From Candidatus Lindowbacteria bacterium RIFCSPLOWO2_12_FULL_62_27 (GTDB taxonomy: Bacteria > Lindowbacteria > 2-12-FULL-62-27), in the NCBI GenBank assembly GCA_001784175.1, contig MFPR01000033.1:62573-126572 (forward strand): a stretch of DNA of 64,000 nt, in the 5' to 3' direction. The position numbers and the translations under genes are program-made. The notes under the pieces are model-generated. The model saw only the letters and a program-made list of their open reading frames with translations, was not told the DNA's origin and did not search any database. Positions 1 to 8,352 of the stretch are shown one piece after another. Each line of letters starts with the position of its first letter. The stretch's first letter is position 1.

Positions 1-567
1 GACGTGGTGTCGCTCCTGAACCGCCATTTTTCGATGGCGGTCACGAACCTCTTCAAGGAGGGCGGGACGCTGGACAAATTTCTGGGGGACGGCCTCATGG
101 CGATTTTCGGCGCGCCGGTCCCTCTCAAAAATCCGGCGGAGGGCGCGGTCAAGGCGGCGACGAACATCATCACGGCGACGGAGATTCTGAACGGCCTGAT
201 CGCGGCGGACGGGTTGCCGCCGCTCAAAGTGGGAATCGGGATCGCCACGGGATTCGCCATCGTCGGCACCATCGGATCGCCCGAGCGGCTCGAATACACG
301 GCCATCGGCTCGCCCGTCAATCTCGCGGCACGCCTCACGGCGGTCGCCGAGGCCGGACAGATCCTCATCGACGAGGCTACGGCCGAGGCGCTGTCGCGCA
401 AGGCCCCGCTCAAGGATCTGGGACAAATCGCCGTCAAGGGCTTCAGCGGCCCCATCCGGCATTATCAGGTCACGGTGACGCCGGCCGGGTCAGCCGCTCC
501 GCGGCCCCAAGTGCCGGCGTCTCCGACGCCGGCCGGGTCAGCGCCTCCGGCGCCGGCCGGTCAATAA
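1..567 (+). CDS. Class III adenylate/guanylate cyclase, C-terminal part (5' truncated by window)
   Basis: The reading frame is open from base 1, so the N-terminus lies outside the window. What remains is the C-terminal two thirds of a class III cyclase homology domain: DKFLGDGLMAIFGAP carries the second metal-binding Asp, and the GSPVNLAARL stretch matches the conserved helix near the active site. The family makes cAMP or cGMP from ATP or GTP. The last 30 residues are a Pro/Ala-rich tail encoded by the two-hairpin repeat element, which also supplies the end of the gene. It converges with the minus-strand small gene and overlaps its 3' end by 7 bp. The window also holds a second cyclase and two cNMP-binding proteins that could respond to its product. 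The nucleotide specificity is not clear from the visible part. Confidence 0.85.
   Translation, partial: DVVSLLNRHFSMAVTNLFKEGGTLDKFLGDGLMAIFGAPVPLKNPAEGAVKAATNIITATEILNGLIAADGLPPLKVGIGIATGFAIVGTIGSPERLEYTAIGSPVNLAARLTAVAEAGQILIDEATAEALSRKAPLKDLGQIAVKGFSGPIRHYQVTVTPAGSAAPRPQVPASPTPAGSAPPAPAGQ
478..562 (+). repeat. Two-hairpin GC-rich element, copy A, inside the cyclase 3' end
   Basis: The core GCCGGCGTC-TCC-GACGCCGGC is a perfect 9-bp stem with a TCC loop. It is flanked by a second hairpin of the type GGCGC-TCC-GCGCC, with CCCCAAGT between them. This copy is read in the CAA-GTG-CCG frame (Q-V-P-A-S-P-T-P). Related copies lie at 7450, 8833, 27381 and, more weakly, 24412. Confidence 0.75.
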
Positions 568-956
568 AGAGGGGAGTGGACGTCCGTTTTCAGCACGTAG
601 GTAGGCTGGCCGCCCACCGTGTCAGTTTGCTGGATGACGTAAAGCTGCTTGTTGTGGCAGACGAGGTCGAATTGGGCGAAGCCGAGATTCTTGTACGCAT
701 GGATCCGGAATTCGTTGTCTTTGGCTTTCAAAATATCCTTGACCTCGTCGGGCGGGAAATCTTCATTCAGTTCCTCGCCTTTCATGAGACGCATGATTTT
801 GAGAACATTGTTCGGTGACAGTCCCTCCTGCTGAAGCTCCTTTCGAATCGCATCCGGCGGCGCGCCCCCCGCGAGCTTCTGCTTCATTCGGTCGACGGTC
901 TTCAAGAGGTGCTTTTTCATCATGACGAAGATGGTCGTGCGGTCGCCCGGGCTCAA
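561..956 (-). CDS. Small kinase-associated protein, paralogue 1
   Basis: This 131-residue soluble protein has no family that I recognise. It is paralogous to the products at 4193-4585 and 13863-14249. All three have an N-terminal helical half (xGDxT near the start, then a segment ending in GLSP/GFSP/GFSA-x-N/H) and a beta-rich C-terminal half. The TTG start at 956 is chosen because it restores the xGDxT motif shared with the paralogues; an ATG at 923 is the alternative. It is the last gene of the operon small-kinase-PP2C-kinase-small and overlaps no stop codon of the kinase (4-nt gap). The C-terminal half resembles the juxtamembrane module of the membrane kinases, which hints at a shared binding partner; this is inference. 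Confidence 0.7.
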   Translation of the reverse strand: MSPGDRTTIFVMMKKHLLKTVDRMKQKLAGGAPPDAIRKELQQEGLSPNNVLKIMRLMKGEELNEDFPPDEVKDILKAKDNEFRIHAYKNLGFAQFDLVCHNKQLYVIQQTDTVGGQPTYVLKTDVHSPLY

Positions 957-960
957 GGCG

Positions 961-2226
961 CTATTTCACCGTGATGTGGGGTTTGAGTTTTTCGAATTTC
1001 TTTTCTCCGATGCCCGGGATGGTCCTCAGATCCTCGACGCTCGCGAATTTCCCGCCGCGCGCCTCCCGCGCCTTCAGAATTTTCTCGGCCATGGACGCGC
1101 CCACACCCGGCAGGCGGTCCAAGTCGGCGGCGGTCGCCGTGTTAAGGTTGATCAGCTCGCCCTCGGCCATGGGTGGCGTGGGCGAGGTCGAGTGGCTGCT
1201 CGATTTCGGGCGGGGAGCCGAAGCCCTCGAAGCGCCGGCGGGCGCGTCATCCGCAGTGCGTGACCCGCCCGGTCTCAGGACCAGAACAAGCCCCACCGTC
1301 AGGACCAGCGCCGCGGCCGCGCCACCCCATATGATCGAGGGTTTGTGGTACCACGGCCGAAGTTCCAGATTCGCGCGGCTGTAAACGCCGGACATCGTGC
1401 CTTCCATCAGCTTCAGCGCGTTTTCCAGCTCGACGTACAGCTCACCGATCGACGCCCGGCGCTCGTTTTTGTCCTTCGCGAGGCACCGCATGATGACCTC
1501 GTCCAGGTACGGCGGTATTTTGGGATTGATTTCGATCACGCGTTTGGGCATCTCGTTGTTGATGCGTTCGACGACCTGCCAGAGCGTCGCGTCCGGGGAC
1601 TGCGGCGGGAACGGCACCTGGCCGGTCAGGGATTCGTAGAGGACGACGCCGAAGGAATAGATGTCGGTGCGCTGGTCCAGATTGGCCTCGCCGGCGAGCT
1701 GTTCGGGCGACATGTATTCGACCGTGCCGAGGACGGAGCCGGTGGTGGTCATTTCGGATTTTTTCTCCCGCGCGATCCCGAAGTCGAGGAGCTTGGCGGT
1801 GTCGCCGTCGCCCACGATGATGTTGTGGGGCTTGATGTCGCGGTGAATGAGGTTCATGTCATGGATGTACCGCAGGGCGCCGGCAATCTGAAGGCCGATC
1901 ACGAGCCCCCGCCGGGCTTTGAGGGGCCCGCCATCGGTGATGATTTTTTTGAGAGACTGGCCTTTGAGAAGTTCCATCACGAAATAGTGCTGCTCGATTT
2001 CCGTCGCGTAAATCTGAACGATGTTGGGATGCTTGAGCTTGCCGAGGGCCTTGGCGTCGTTGAAAAACCGGCTCACCGATTTTTCGTCGGTCCAGAGGTG
2101 CTCGTGCAGGATCTTGATGGCCACCTCCATGTCGATGGTTGTATCGATGGCGCGGTAGACGGTCCCCATGCCGCCGATGCCGATTTCCTCGTGAACCTTG
2201 TATTTTCCCAGTTTCTCGGGGGGCAC
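961..2226 (-). CDS. Transmembrane Ser/Thr kinase with extracytoplasmic ComEA-type HhH domain
   Basis: The 421-residue protein has a Hanks-type kinase domain at about 8-270: glycine loop GIGGMG, VAIK Lys38, HRDIKPHN with Asp130, DFG 148-150 and SPE. A single membrane helix at about 298-317 follows a basic stretch, so the kinase should be cytoplasmic. A Ser/Pro/Ala linker leads to an HhH pair at about 359-421 (INLNTATAADLDRLPGVG, then IPGIGEKK), the fold used by ComEA to bind DNA outside the membrane. Receptor kinases usually carry PASTA, TPR or propeller sensors, so an HhH sensor is unusual. The GTG start overlaps the PP2C stop in TAGTG, which implies translational coupling. It is one of only two kinases here with the canonical catalytic-loop Lys. 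Confidence 0.92.
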   Translation of the reverse strand: MPPEKLGKYKVHEEIGIGGMGTVYRAIDTTIDMEVAIKILHEHLWTDEKSVSRFFNDAKALGKLKHPNIVQIYATEIEQHYFVMELLKGQSLKKIITDGGPLKARRGLVIGLQIAGALRYIHDMNLIHRDIKPHNIIVGDGDTAKLLDFGIAREKKSEMTTTGSVLGTVEYMSPEQLAGEANLDQRTDIYSFGVVLYESLTGQVPFPPQSPDATLWQVVERINNEMPKRVIEINPKIPPYLDEVIMRCLAKDKNERRASIGELYVELENALKLMEGTMSGVYSRANLELRPWYHKPSIIWGGAAAALVLTVGLVLVLRPGGSRTADDAPAGASRASAPRPKSSSHSTSPTPPMAEGELINLNTATAADLDRLPGVGASMAEKILKAREARGGKFASVEDLRTIPGIGEKKFEKLKPHITVK

Positions 2227-3173
2227 TAGAGTACTCCTTTTTTGAGGTACGTGCAGGTTCGGCCCGAATGACAGGTCGTAAACGCCGCCACTGGAGCGGC
2301 TGACGGCTCGGCGGAAACGCGCGCCAGCACGACGGTCACGTTGTCCCGCCCGCCGGCTTGCAGGGCGGCTTTGATCAGCGCGGCGGCCTGGTCGGTCGCC
2401 GTTCCACGCTCCAGAAGGATTTTTTCAATCGCAGTGTCGTCGATCATATCTGTGAGACCATCTGTGCAAAGCAGTATAAGATCATCCGGCGACAAACTCA
2501 AGGTCGAATATTCGGGATCGAGGACGGGTTCCTTGCCGATCACCTTCGTCACCATGTGCCGCATGGGATGCACCCTCGCGTCTTCGCGCGTGATCCGGTT
2601 CAGACGGATCAGTTCCGACATCAGCGAATGATCGCGCGTGACCTGCTTGAGCCGACCCCCGCCGAGTACATAGGCACGGCTGTCGCCGGCGTGCGCGAGG
2701 TGGAGCGTCGTGCCCTGGAGGACGGCGGCCACGGCCGTGGTCGCCATGCGGTCAAAAATTCCGCGCCGGCCGCCCTCGCTGCGAACGAGATCGTGCGAGA
2801 CGGAGAGGCTGTTCGCAACATGCTCGGCAGCCGGCGCCGATCCCAGAGCGAGGACCGTGCGGATCATGTCGGCCGCGACGGTTTTGACGGTGAGATTGGA
2901 AGCGACCTCGCCCAGCTCCTCGCCGCCCACACCATCCGCGATCAACAGCACCGTCACCGGCTGCGATGCGGGGCCCCGCGAGAACCGCAGGGCCGCGTGC
3001 GCATCCTCGTTGTTCGTCCGCACGTTTCCCATGTCCGTCTGGGCGGTGAGGTCCGGCAGCGGGTCCGTGGAGATGGTCCACTCCTTCCAGCCGTGCTGGA
3101 CAAGGATGGGGTTCAAGAGCCCCCACAGTTTGACGATATCGAGAAGATCTTCGTCTTTTTTCACGGCGTCCAT
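2226..3173 (-). CDS. PP2C-family Ser/Thr protein phosphatase
   Basis: This 315-residue soluble PPM/PP2C phosphatase would remove phosphates placed by the flanking kinases. Its motifs appear in order: NNEDAH (about 54-59), IADGVGGEE with metal-binding Asp80, HAGDSRAYV, DHSLM, CTDGLTDM and GGRDNVTVVL. An N-terminal segment of about 40 residues (ending KEWTIST) and a C-terminal tail (AFTTCHSGRTCTYL) lie outside the catalytic domain. Both are recognisably shared with the second PP2C at 24490-25536, so they may be docking elements. It sits between two kinases in one operon: 9 nt after the upstream kinase and overlapping the downstream kinase start by 1 nt. Confidence 0.93.
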   Translation of the reverse strand: MDAVKKDEDLLDIVKLWGLLNPILVQHGWKEWTISTDPLPDLTAQTDMGNVRTNNEDAHAALRFSRGPASQPVTVLLIADGVGGEELGEVASNLTVKTVAADMIRTVLALGSAPAAEHVANSLSVSHDLVRSEGGRRGIFDRMATTAVAAVLQGTTLHLAHAGDSRAYVLGGGRLKQVTRDHSLMSELIRLNRITREDARVHPMRHMVTKVIGKEPVLDPEYSTLSLSPDDLILLCTDGLTDMIDDTAIEKILLERGTATDQAAALIKAALQAGGRDNVTVVLARVSAEPSAAPVAAFTTCHSGRTCTYLKKGVL

Positions 3174-3182
3174 TCCGCCCGC

Positions 3183-4196
3183 CTACGCCTGCGCCACAGT
3201 CTGCCGCGCGACCAGCCGAAGCCGGCCCTTGGAGGGAAATTCGGCGACGATGTAATCCAACCCTTCCGGCGTCTGTCCCAGGTCAACGATGAGACCGCGC
3301 TCGCCGAAAACGGCATGGTCCACGAATGTGGAGAGCGGAAACCGGCCGTCAAACGCGTACGGCGCCGTCCGCGGCTCGTGCGGCGCGCCGGCCAGCGCGT
3401 CCAAAAATTCCCGGGCGGTCTGGAACCGCTTCGCCGGATCTTTCTGCATCGCCACTTGAACGATGTTCGCCGTCGTCTCGGAGACGTCCGGCCGCAGGGA
3501 CCGGATCGGGGCGAATGTGAATTTCGGATCGTTCCATTTCCGGAGAATCGACAGGGACGTGTCGTCTTTGAAGGGCGCGGACCCCGACAGCGCGCTGTAG
3601 AGCGTGAGCCCGACGGCCCACAGGTCCGCGCGATGATCGACGGTTTTGGCGTCGACAAACTGTTCCGGCGCCATGTAGGCGGGCGAACCGAAATGGGAGC
3701 CGGTCACGGTGAGCGTCGCGTCCACGACCATCTTCGACAGACCGTAGTCGATCAGTTTGGCCGCCCCAGAAGCCAGATAAATGTTTTCCGGTTTGATGTC
3801 CCGGTGGATCGCGCCGCCGTCGGGCAGCGTGTGGGCGTAATCGAGGGCGGACAGGACCTGCCGCGCGATGTCGACCGCCTCGGTTTCCGGAACGGCCGAC
3901 CGGTACATCCGCTCAAGGAGCGTCTCGCCCTCCAGAAGCTCCATCGCATAGTAGTGGACGTCCTTTTCGACGCCGGCGCCGAGCAGGCGGATGATGTTGG
4001 GATGATCGAGCCGCCGGAGGATGGAGGCCTCGCGATCGAACCGCGCGCGGAAATGCTCGTCCCGCGACAGAAACGCCGGCAGAACCTTGAGCGCCGCCCA
4101 CTGGCCGGTTTCGACATGCCGGGCCTTGTAGACCACGCCCATGCCGCCGTGCCCGAGGCTCGTAACCGCCTCGAACGGTCCGAAACGCTCGTTCAC
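3183..4196 (-). CDS. Soluble Ser/Thr protein kinase with C-terminal beta module
   Basis: The 337-residue kinase has GHGGMG, an ALK Lys, canonical HRDIKPEN, a DYG in place of DFG, and APEQF. No transmembrane segment is seen, unlike most kinases in this window. After the kinase domain (about 1-270) a segment of about 65 residues, with a hydrophobic patch and GLIVDLGQTPEGLDYIVAEF, aligns loosely with the RYxL..VYLP..RWAVV module of the membrane kinases. The GTG start overlaps the stop of the upstream small gene in GTGA. The pairing of a soluble kinase with the small protein and a PP2C suggests a cytoplasmic branch of the system. Confidence 0.92.
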   Translation of the reverse strand: MNERFGPFEAVTSLGHGGMGVVYKARHVETGQWAALKVLPAFLSRDEHFRARFDREASILRRLDHPNIIRLLGAGVEKDVHYYAMELLEGETLLERMYRSAVPETEAVDIARQVLSALDYAHTLPDGGAIHRDIKPENIYLASGAAKLIDYGLSKMVVDATLTVTGSHFGSPAYMAPEQFVDAKTVDHRADLWAVGLTLYSALSGSAPFKDDTSLSILRKWNDPKFTFAPIRSLRPDVSETTANIVQVAMQKDPAKRFQTAREFLDALAGAPHEPRTAPYAFDGRFPLSTFVDHAVFGERGLIVDLGQTPEGLDYIVAEFPSKGRLRLVARQTVAQA

Positions 4197-4585
4197 GGTT
4201 TGGACACCGAAAATTCCTTCAAGGTATAGACAAACCCATCGCCGGCCGGTTTGACCATCTGCGCCTGAAAGTCCCTGGCCCTGAACCGGACAATGTCGTG
4301 GATGTCGACGCCAAGGTCGCGCCGGACCGTCACGCGCACGGTGTTGCTTTTGATTTCCTGAGTGTCCACGATGTCGGCGGGAGCAATTTCATCTTCGAGC
4401 GGCTCGCCCATCGTATCCTTCACGATGCGCCGCGCGTTGTGGGGCGAGAATCCCTTGGCGCGCATGATCTTTTCAATTTCCGCGCGCGCCGTGTTTTTTT
4501 CTCTGAGTTTTTTTCCGTCCTGAACCGCCTGCTGAACAAGCTTCAGAACGGTGCCGGCCAACAGCGTCTGATCGCCGTACGCCAT
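4193..4585 (-). CDS. Small kinase-associated protein, paralogue 2
   Basis: This 130-residue protein of unknown function is the first gene of the kinase-PP2C operon. Its N-terminal half is helical and charged (MAYGDQT start, then GFSPHNARRIVKD). Its C-terminal half is beta-rich (NTVRVTVRRDLGVDIHDIV, then VYTLKEF). It is close in sequence to the product of 13863-14249, which also lies directly upstream of a kinase, and more distant from 561-956. An AGGAGG site lies about 7 nt before the ATG, with a good promoter upstream. The gene overlaps the kinase start by 4 nt. An adaptor or substrate role is a guess from context. Confidence 0.75.
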   Translation of the reverse strand: MAYGDQTLLAGTVLKLVQQAVQDGKKLREKNTARAEIEKIMRAKGFSPHNARRIVKDTMGEPLEDEIAPADIVDTQEIKSNTVRVTVRRDLGVDIHDIVRFRARDFQAQMVKPAGDGFVYTLKEFSVSKP

Positions 4586-4623
4586 CGAGAATGCCTCCTT
4601 TGGTCCGTCAAAGCCCGGCGCAC

Positions 4624-4651
4624 ACTATAAATGACGCCGGGACGTTGTCAA
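4624..4651 (-). promoter_or_regulatory. Sigma-70-type promoter of the small-kinase-PP2C-kinase-small operon
   Basis: On the minus strand TTGACA (4651-4646) is followed by a 16-nt spacer and TATAGT (4629-4624). Transcription would start near 4617, leaving a leader of about 30 nt with an AGGAGG ribosome site before the ATG at 4585. It lies in the short divergent gap with the plus-strand kinase. Confidence 0.65.
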
Positions 4652-4702
4652 CCTCGGAATTTAAACTTGCGCAACCCTCCGGCCTATGTTCCAATTTTAT
4701 CT

Positions 4703-6463
4703 GTGATACCCGCGTACGTCGGCAAATACAGGATCCTTGAAGAAATCGGCCGGGGTGGAATGGGCGAGGTCTATCTTGCCGAGGACGCCATCCACAAGAA
4801 CCGGGTCGCGCTGAAACTCCTGCCGGAATTTCTGTCCAAAAACGAATCCTTTCAGGAACGGTTCGCGCGCGAGTGCAGGGCGCTTCGAGGCCTCGATCAT
4901 CCCGGAATCCCGAAGCACTTGGAGGATGGCGAGGTCGACGGCCGCCGCTATTTCACGATGGAATACGTGGAAGGCCGCATGCTGTCGACCCTCCTGGAAT
5001 CTCATCCGGACAGGGTGAATGAAAAGTTGATTCAGGACGTGCTGTACACGGTGGCGAAGGCGCTGGCCTACGCGCACGGCCGCGGCATTCTCCACCGGGA
5101 CGTGTCTCCGAGAAACATCCTCGTCGCCAAGTCAGGCGAGGTCAAATTGATTGATTTCGGCATCTCGAAACTGGCGGACGAGATAACGTTGACCGCGACC
5201 GGCCAGCATCTCGGCACACCGGCCTTCATGGCGCCAGAACAATTCTCGGCCCCCGGCGCGGGGGATGTGGACGGGAGAGCCGACGTCTGGTCGCTGGGGG
5301 TCGTGGGATTTCAGATGCTGACCGGCCGGTTGCCGTTTCCCGGCGAAACCCAGATTACCTTGATGCGGAAGATTCTGGACCCGGCGGTGCCGGTGCCCGC
5401 CGTTCTGGAGGTCCATCCCTCCGCGCCGGCTTCTCCTGCGCGAATCGTGGACCGCGCCCTTCAAAAAAACCGCGCCCATCGGTACGAATCGGCCGAAGCG
5501 ATGGCCCGCGCCCTCGAACAGCCGAACGAGCTTCCGGACGAAACATTCAGCCCGTCCCAGCGATATTGGCCGAATCAAATCGTCTACCTGCTTCACGCGA
5601 AGCGCTGGGCGCTGGTCGAGGAGGAAGGCGCCTTCGGCGAGTGGACCTATTTTGGGTTCGCCCGTCAGGGAGGGGATGTGAGCCGCAGGGTTTGTGGGTC
5701 CGGGTCCGCCGTTCAGTTGGCGCCCGAAGCGAAGTGCACCGAATGCAGGGGCCGAATGACGACCGCCCGGTTTTGTTCGGCCTGCGGGCTGATTGCGAAA
5801 GATGCCGTCTCGCTGTGCTTGCCTGTGATCGCGCGGGGCCGGGCAGCGCAAACTTCCGGACCCGGCCGGTCGAACAAGAAGAGGATACTGGCCGCGGCGG
5901 GCGCCATTGCCGCAGTGGGGGTGGGCCTGTTCTTTTGGCTGAGGCAGCGTCCGACCGCCAAAGATCCGACGGTGTATGCCGGCACGACGGGCCGAACGCC
6001 GGTCCAGTCAAGCATCATAGTTCCGGTCGACCCTTCCAAAATCAACATCAACGCCGCGCCGCTGAAGGAGCTGGGGCGCATCCCCGGACTTGGGAAGAAG
6101 GACGCCCAGCAGATCATCCTCCTGCGGGAGATCGCCGGGCCCTTTCAATCCCTCGATGATCTCTTCATGATGCCGGGAATCTCAGGAAAAGATATGCAGG
6201 CACTCAAGCCGCTCGCCTACGCAGGCGCGGCGGCCGAAAAACTGCCGATGCGACCCAAAGTGAATTTGAATACCGCAACGCTCGACGAATTGAAGAAAAT
6301 TTTCCCCAAACTGGACGTGCATGATTCGCTGGAACCTCTTCTTGAATACCGTAATACACGCAAACATTTCCGCGCGCTGGAGGAGATCGCCAACGTGCCC
6401 GGATTCGAGACGTTCGAGAAGCGCTACTGGCTGGTCAGCCGGCTGGCCACCGTGACCCCATGA
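4703..6463 (+). CDS. Transmembrane Ser/Thr kinase: kinase, beta module, zinc ribbon, TM, two HhH units
   Basis: The GTG at 4703 is taken as start (586 residues) because it places GKYRILEEIGRGGMG near the N-terminus as in the paralogues, and because the frame's upstream ATG at 4631 lies inside the divergent promoter. No clear ribosome site supports either. In the new numbering the order is: kinase (about 5-270) with HRDVSPRN, where Ser replaces the usual catalytic-loop Lys; RYWPNQIVYL..KRWALVEEEG module (about 286-325); zinc ribbon CTEC..CSAC (345-361); membrane helix about 395-413 after KKR; HhH units at about 445-506 and 519-582. The protein ends in KRYWLVSRLATV, a tail shared with two other kinases here. 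Its stop overlaps the next kinase start in ATGA. Confidence 0.9.
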   Translation: MIPAYVGKYRILEEIGRGGMGEVYLAEDAIHKNRVALKLLPEFLSKNESFQERFARECRALRGLDHPGIPKHLEDGEVDGRRYFTMEYVEGRMLSTLLESHPDRVNEKLIQDVLYTVAKALAYAHGRGILHRDVSPRNILVAKSGEVKLIDFGISKLADEITLTATGQHLGTPAFMAPEQFSAPGAGDVDGRADVWSLGVVGFQMLTGRLPFPGETQITLMRKILDPAVPVPAVLEVHPSAPASPARIVDRALQKNRAHRYESAEAMARALEQPNELPDETFSPSQRYWPNQIVYLLHAKRWALVEEEGAFGEWTYFGFARQGGDVSRRVCGSGSAVQLAPEAKCTECRGRMTTARFCSACGLIAKDAVSLCLPVIARGRAAQTSGPGRSNKKRILAAAGAIAAVGVGLFFWLRQRPTAKDPTVYAGTTGRTPVQSSIIVPVDPSKININAAPLKELGRIPGLGKKDAQQIILLREIAGPFQSLDDLFMMPGISGKDMQALKPLAYAGAAAEKLPMRPKVNLNTATLDELKKIFPKLDVHDSLEPLLEYRNTRKHFRALEEIANVPGFETFEKRYWLVSRLATVTP

Positions 6464-8319
6464 CGCAAGCGGAACGGTATTTCGGGAAATACAAGCTCAT
6501 CGAGCCGCTCGAACTTGGAGGCATGGGGGAGACGTATCTGGCCGAAGACGTCGTCCAGGGAGCGCGACTGGTCGTGAAAATCATGCCGGCGCCATTGTCA
6601 AAAAATGCGGCCTTTCGGGACCGGTTCATGCGCGAGTGCAAGGTGCTGCGAAAAATGGATCATCCCGGGATTCCCCGGCACCTTGAGGAAGGAGAAATCG
6701 ACGGTCGACGCTATCTCGCGATGGAATTCATCCGGGGCCAGTCCCTGGCAAGAATCATGGGGCAAGCGCCGGCCCGGATCAACGAGAAACTGACCGAGAC
6801 CGTTTTGCGTGGGGTGGCGCGGATTTTGGCGTATGCGCACAGCCTGGGCATCCTTCACAGGGATGTCTCTCCCCAGAACATCCTGATCACCGAAGGCGGG
6901 GAGGTCAAGCTGATCGATTTCGGCATCTCGAAACTGGCGGACGAGATCACGCTCAGCATGACCGGCGAGTACCTCGGAACGCCGGCGTACATGGCGCCGG
7001 AGCAAATCATGGCGTTTGGGACGAAGGCGCCGGACGCGAGGTCCGATGTCTGGTCCCTGGGCGCGGTCGGGTTCCGGCTGTTGACCGGCCGGCGCCTCTA
7101 TGATGAAGATTCGCCCGTCGAAGTGGTGCGGCGCATCACCGATCTCGTGGTCCCGGCGCCGTCTGTTCTGGATGTCAAGCCCGATGCGTCACCGCGTCTG
7201 GCTCGGATCGTCGATCGGGCGCTGCAAAAAATTCCGAAATACCGTTATGAATCGGCCGAGGCCATCGCACGCGAGCTGGAACGATCTGACCGGGCCACGC
7301 CGGATTTCTTCAGTCCGGCGCGAAGATATTGGCTGGATCAAATGGTCTATCTTCCTTTTGCGAAACGCTGGGCGGTGGTGGACGAAGAAGGCCGTTTCGG
7401 AAACCGGTTCTACTTCGGACTCGTGCGCCAGGATGGTTCCCGGAGCCGGCGGGTCAGCGGCTCCGCCGCCCCAAGTGCCGGCGTCTCCGACGCCGGCCGC
7501 AGCAGCGGCTGTTTCGCCGATGACGTACGGTCCCGTGCGGATTCCGAGGGAGGCCATGGGTCAAAGGCCTGCACCGAATGCGGCGGTGGCCTGCATCCCG
7601 ATGAGTTCTGCCCGGCCTGCGGGCTGATCGCCGCAGGCGCGGCCTCGTCCTGTACCGTCGTTGCCCGCCACGCCGATATCACGCCGCCCGGGCCGTCCCG
7701 ACCCGGCCGGATCAAAAAATGGGCGTTCGGAGCCGCGGGCGTCGTTGCGGCGGCCTTGGGCGTGTTTCTCTGGATGAAACTCACCCCGGACCGGCCCGCG
7801 GCCGTCGGTCAACCGAAGGCGGTTCAGCCGGCGGAGGCGCCGGGTGGAGAAGTTCCGGTCGACCCTTCCAAAATCAATATCAACGCGGCGTCCCTTGCCG
7901 AGCTCGCGCAAATCAAGGGAATCGGTCTCCAGACCGCTTCGCAGATTGTCATCCTTCGCGAAATCGCCGGACCCTTCAAGCACATCAACGAGGTCGGCAT
8001 GATCCCCGGCGTCACGGAGGAGACGATGGAGGAACTGAAACCCCTGGCCTACGCCGGTCCCGCCGCTGAAAAATTGCCGAGCCGGCCCAAAGTCAATATC
8101 AATACCGCGTCACCGGAGGAACTGAAAAAAACATTACCCCGCATGAAGAATAAAATCGTCCGGCAGGAACCATGGGCCGCGCTCAATCATCTCATCGAAT
8201 ACCGGCAAGAAAACGGCCCCTTCAAAAATATGGAGGAGATTCGCGAAGTCCCCGGATACGGCCGCAGCGGGGTCGGCAAGAATTACTGGCTGGTGTCCAA
8301 ATTGTGCACGGTGCAATGA
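6460..8319 (+). CDS. Transmembrane Ser/Thr kinase: kinase, beta module, zinc ribbon, TM, two HhH units
   Basis: The 619-residue paralogue of the preceding kinase is translationally coupled to it by ATGA. Its layout is: kinase about 8-275 (HRDVSPQN 133-140, DFG 153-155), RRYWLDQMVYLP..KRWAVVDEEG module 288-311, a long linker containing the repeat-encoded [13 protein letters not shown] (334-346), zinc ribbon CTEC..CPAC (371-387), membrane helix about 421-439, and HhH units about 470-531 and 544-615 ending in KNYWLVSKL. The glycine loop is LGGMGE rather than GxGGMG. The repeat element sits exactly between the beta module and the zinc ribbon, where the paralogue has only a short linker, so it looks like a tolerated in-frame insertion. 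Confidence 0.92.
   Translation: MTQAERYFGKYKLIEPLELGGMGETYLAEDVVQGARLVVKIMPAPLSKNAAFRDRFMRECKVLRKMDHPGIPRHLEEGEIDGRRYLAMEFIRGQSLARIMGQAPARINEKLTETVLRGVARILAYAHSLGILHRDVSPQNILITEGGEVKLIDFGISKLADEITLSMTGEYLGTPAYMAPEQIMAFGTKAPDARSDVWSLGAVGFRLLTGRRLYDEDSPVEVVRRITDLVVPAPSVLDVKPDASPRLARIVDRALQKIPKYRYESAEAIARELERSDRATPDFFSPARRYWLDQMVYLPFAKRWAVVDEEGRFGNRFYFGLVRQDGSRSRRVSGSAAPSAGVSDAGRSSGCFADDVRSRADSEGGHGSKACTECGGGLHPDEFCPACGLIAAGAASSCTVVARHADITPPGPSRPGRIKKWAFGAAGVVAAALGVFLWMKLTPDRPAAVGQPKAVQPAEAPGGEVPVDPSKININAASLAELAQIKGIGLQTASQIVILREIAGPFKHINEVGMIPGVTEETMEELKPLAYAGPAAEKLPSRPKVNINTASPEELKKTLPRMKNKIVRQEPWAALNHLIEYRQENGPFKNMEEIREVPGYGRSGVGKNYWLVSKLCTVQ
7450..7499 (+). repeat. Two-hairpin GC-rich element, copy B, in a kinase linker
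   Basis: The core CCCCAAGTGCCGGCGTCTCC is identical to copy A but is read in a different frame ([10 protein letters not shown]). It contains the same 9-bp stem with a TCC loop. Confidence 0.75.
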
Positions 8320-8352
8320 CGCGGGCGACGGGGCCCTTCCGGGCGCGCGCGA

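Noticed and set aside
2358-4229. Long plus-strand open frame of 623 codons opposite the PP2C and kinase genes
   Set aside because: It is the antisense shadow of two clear genes in GC-rich DNA, with Arg/Pro-rich low-complexity translation and no motif.
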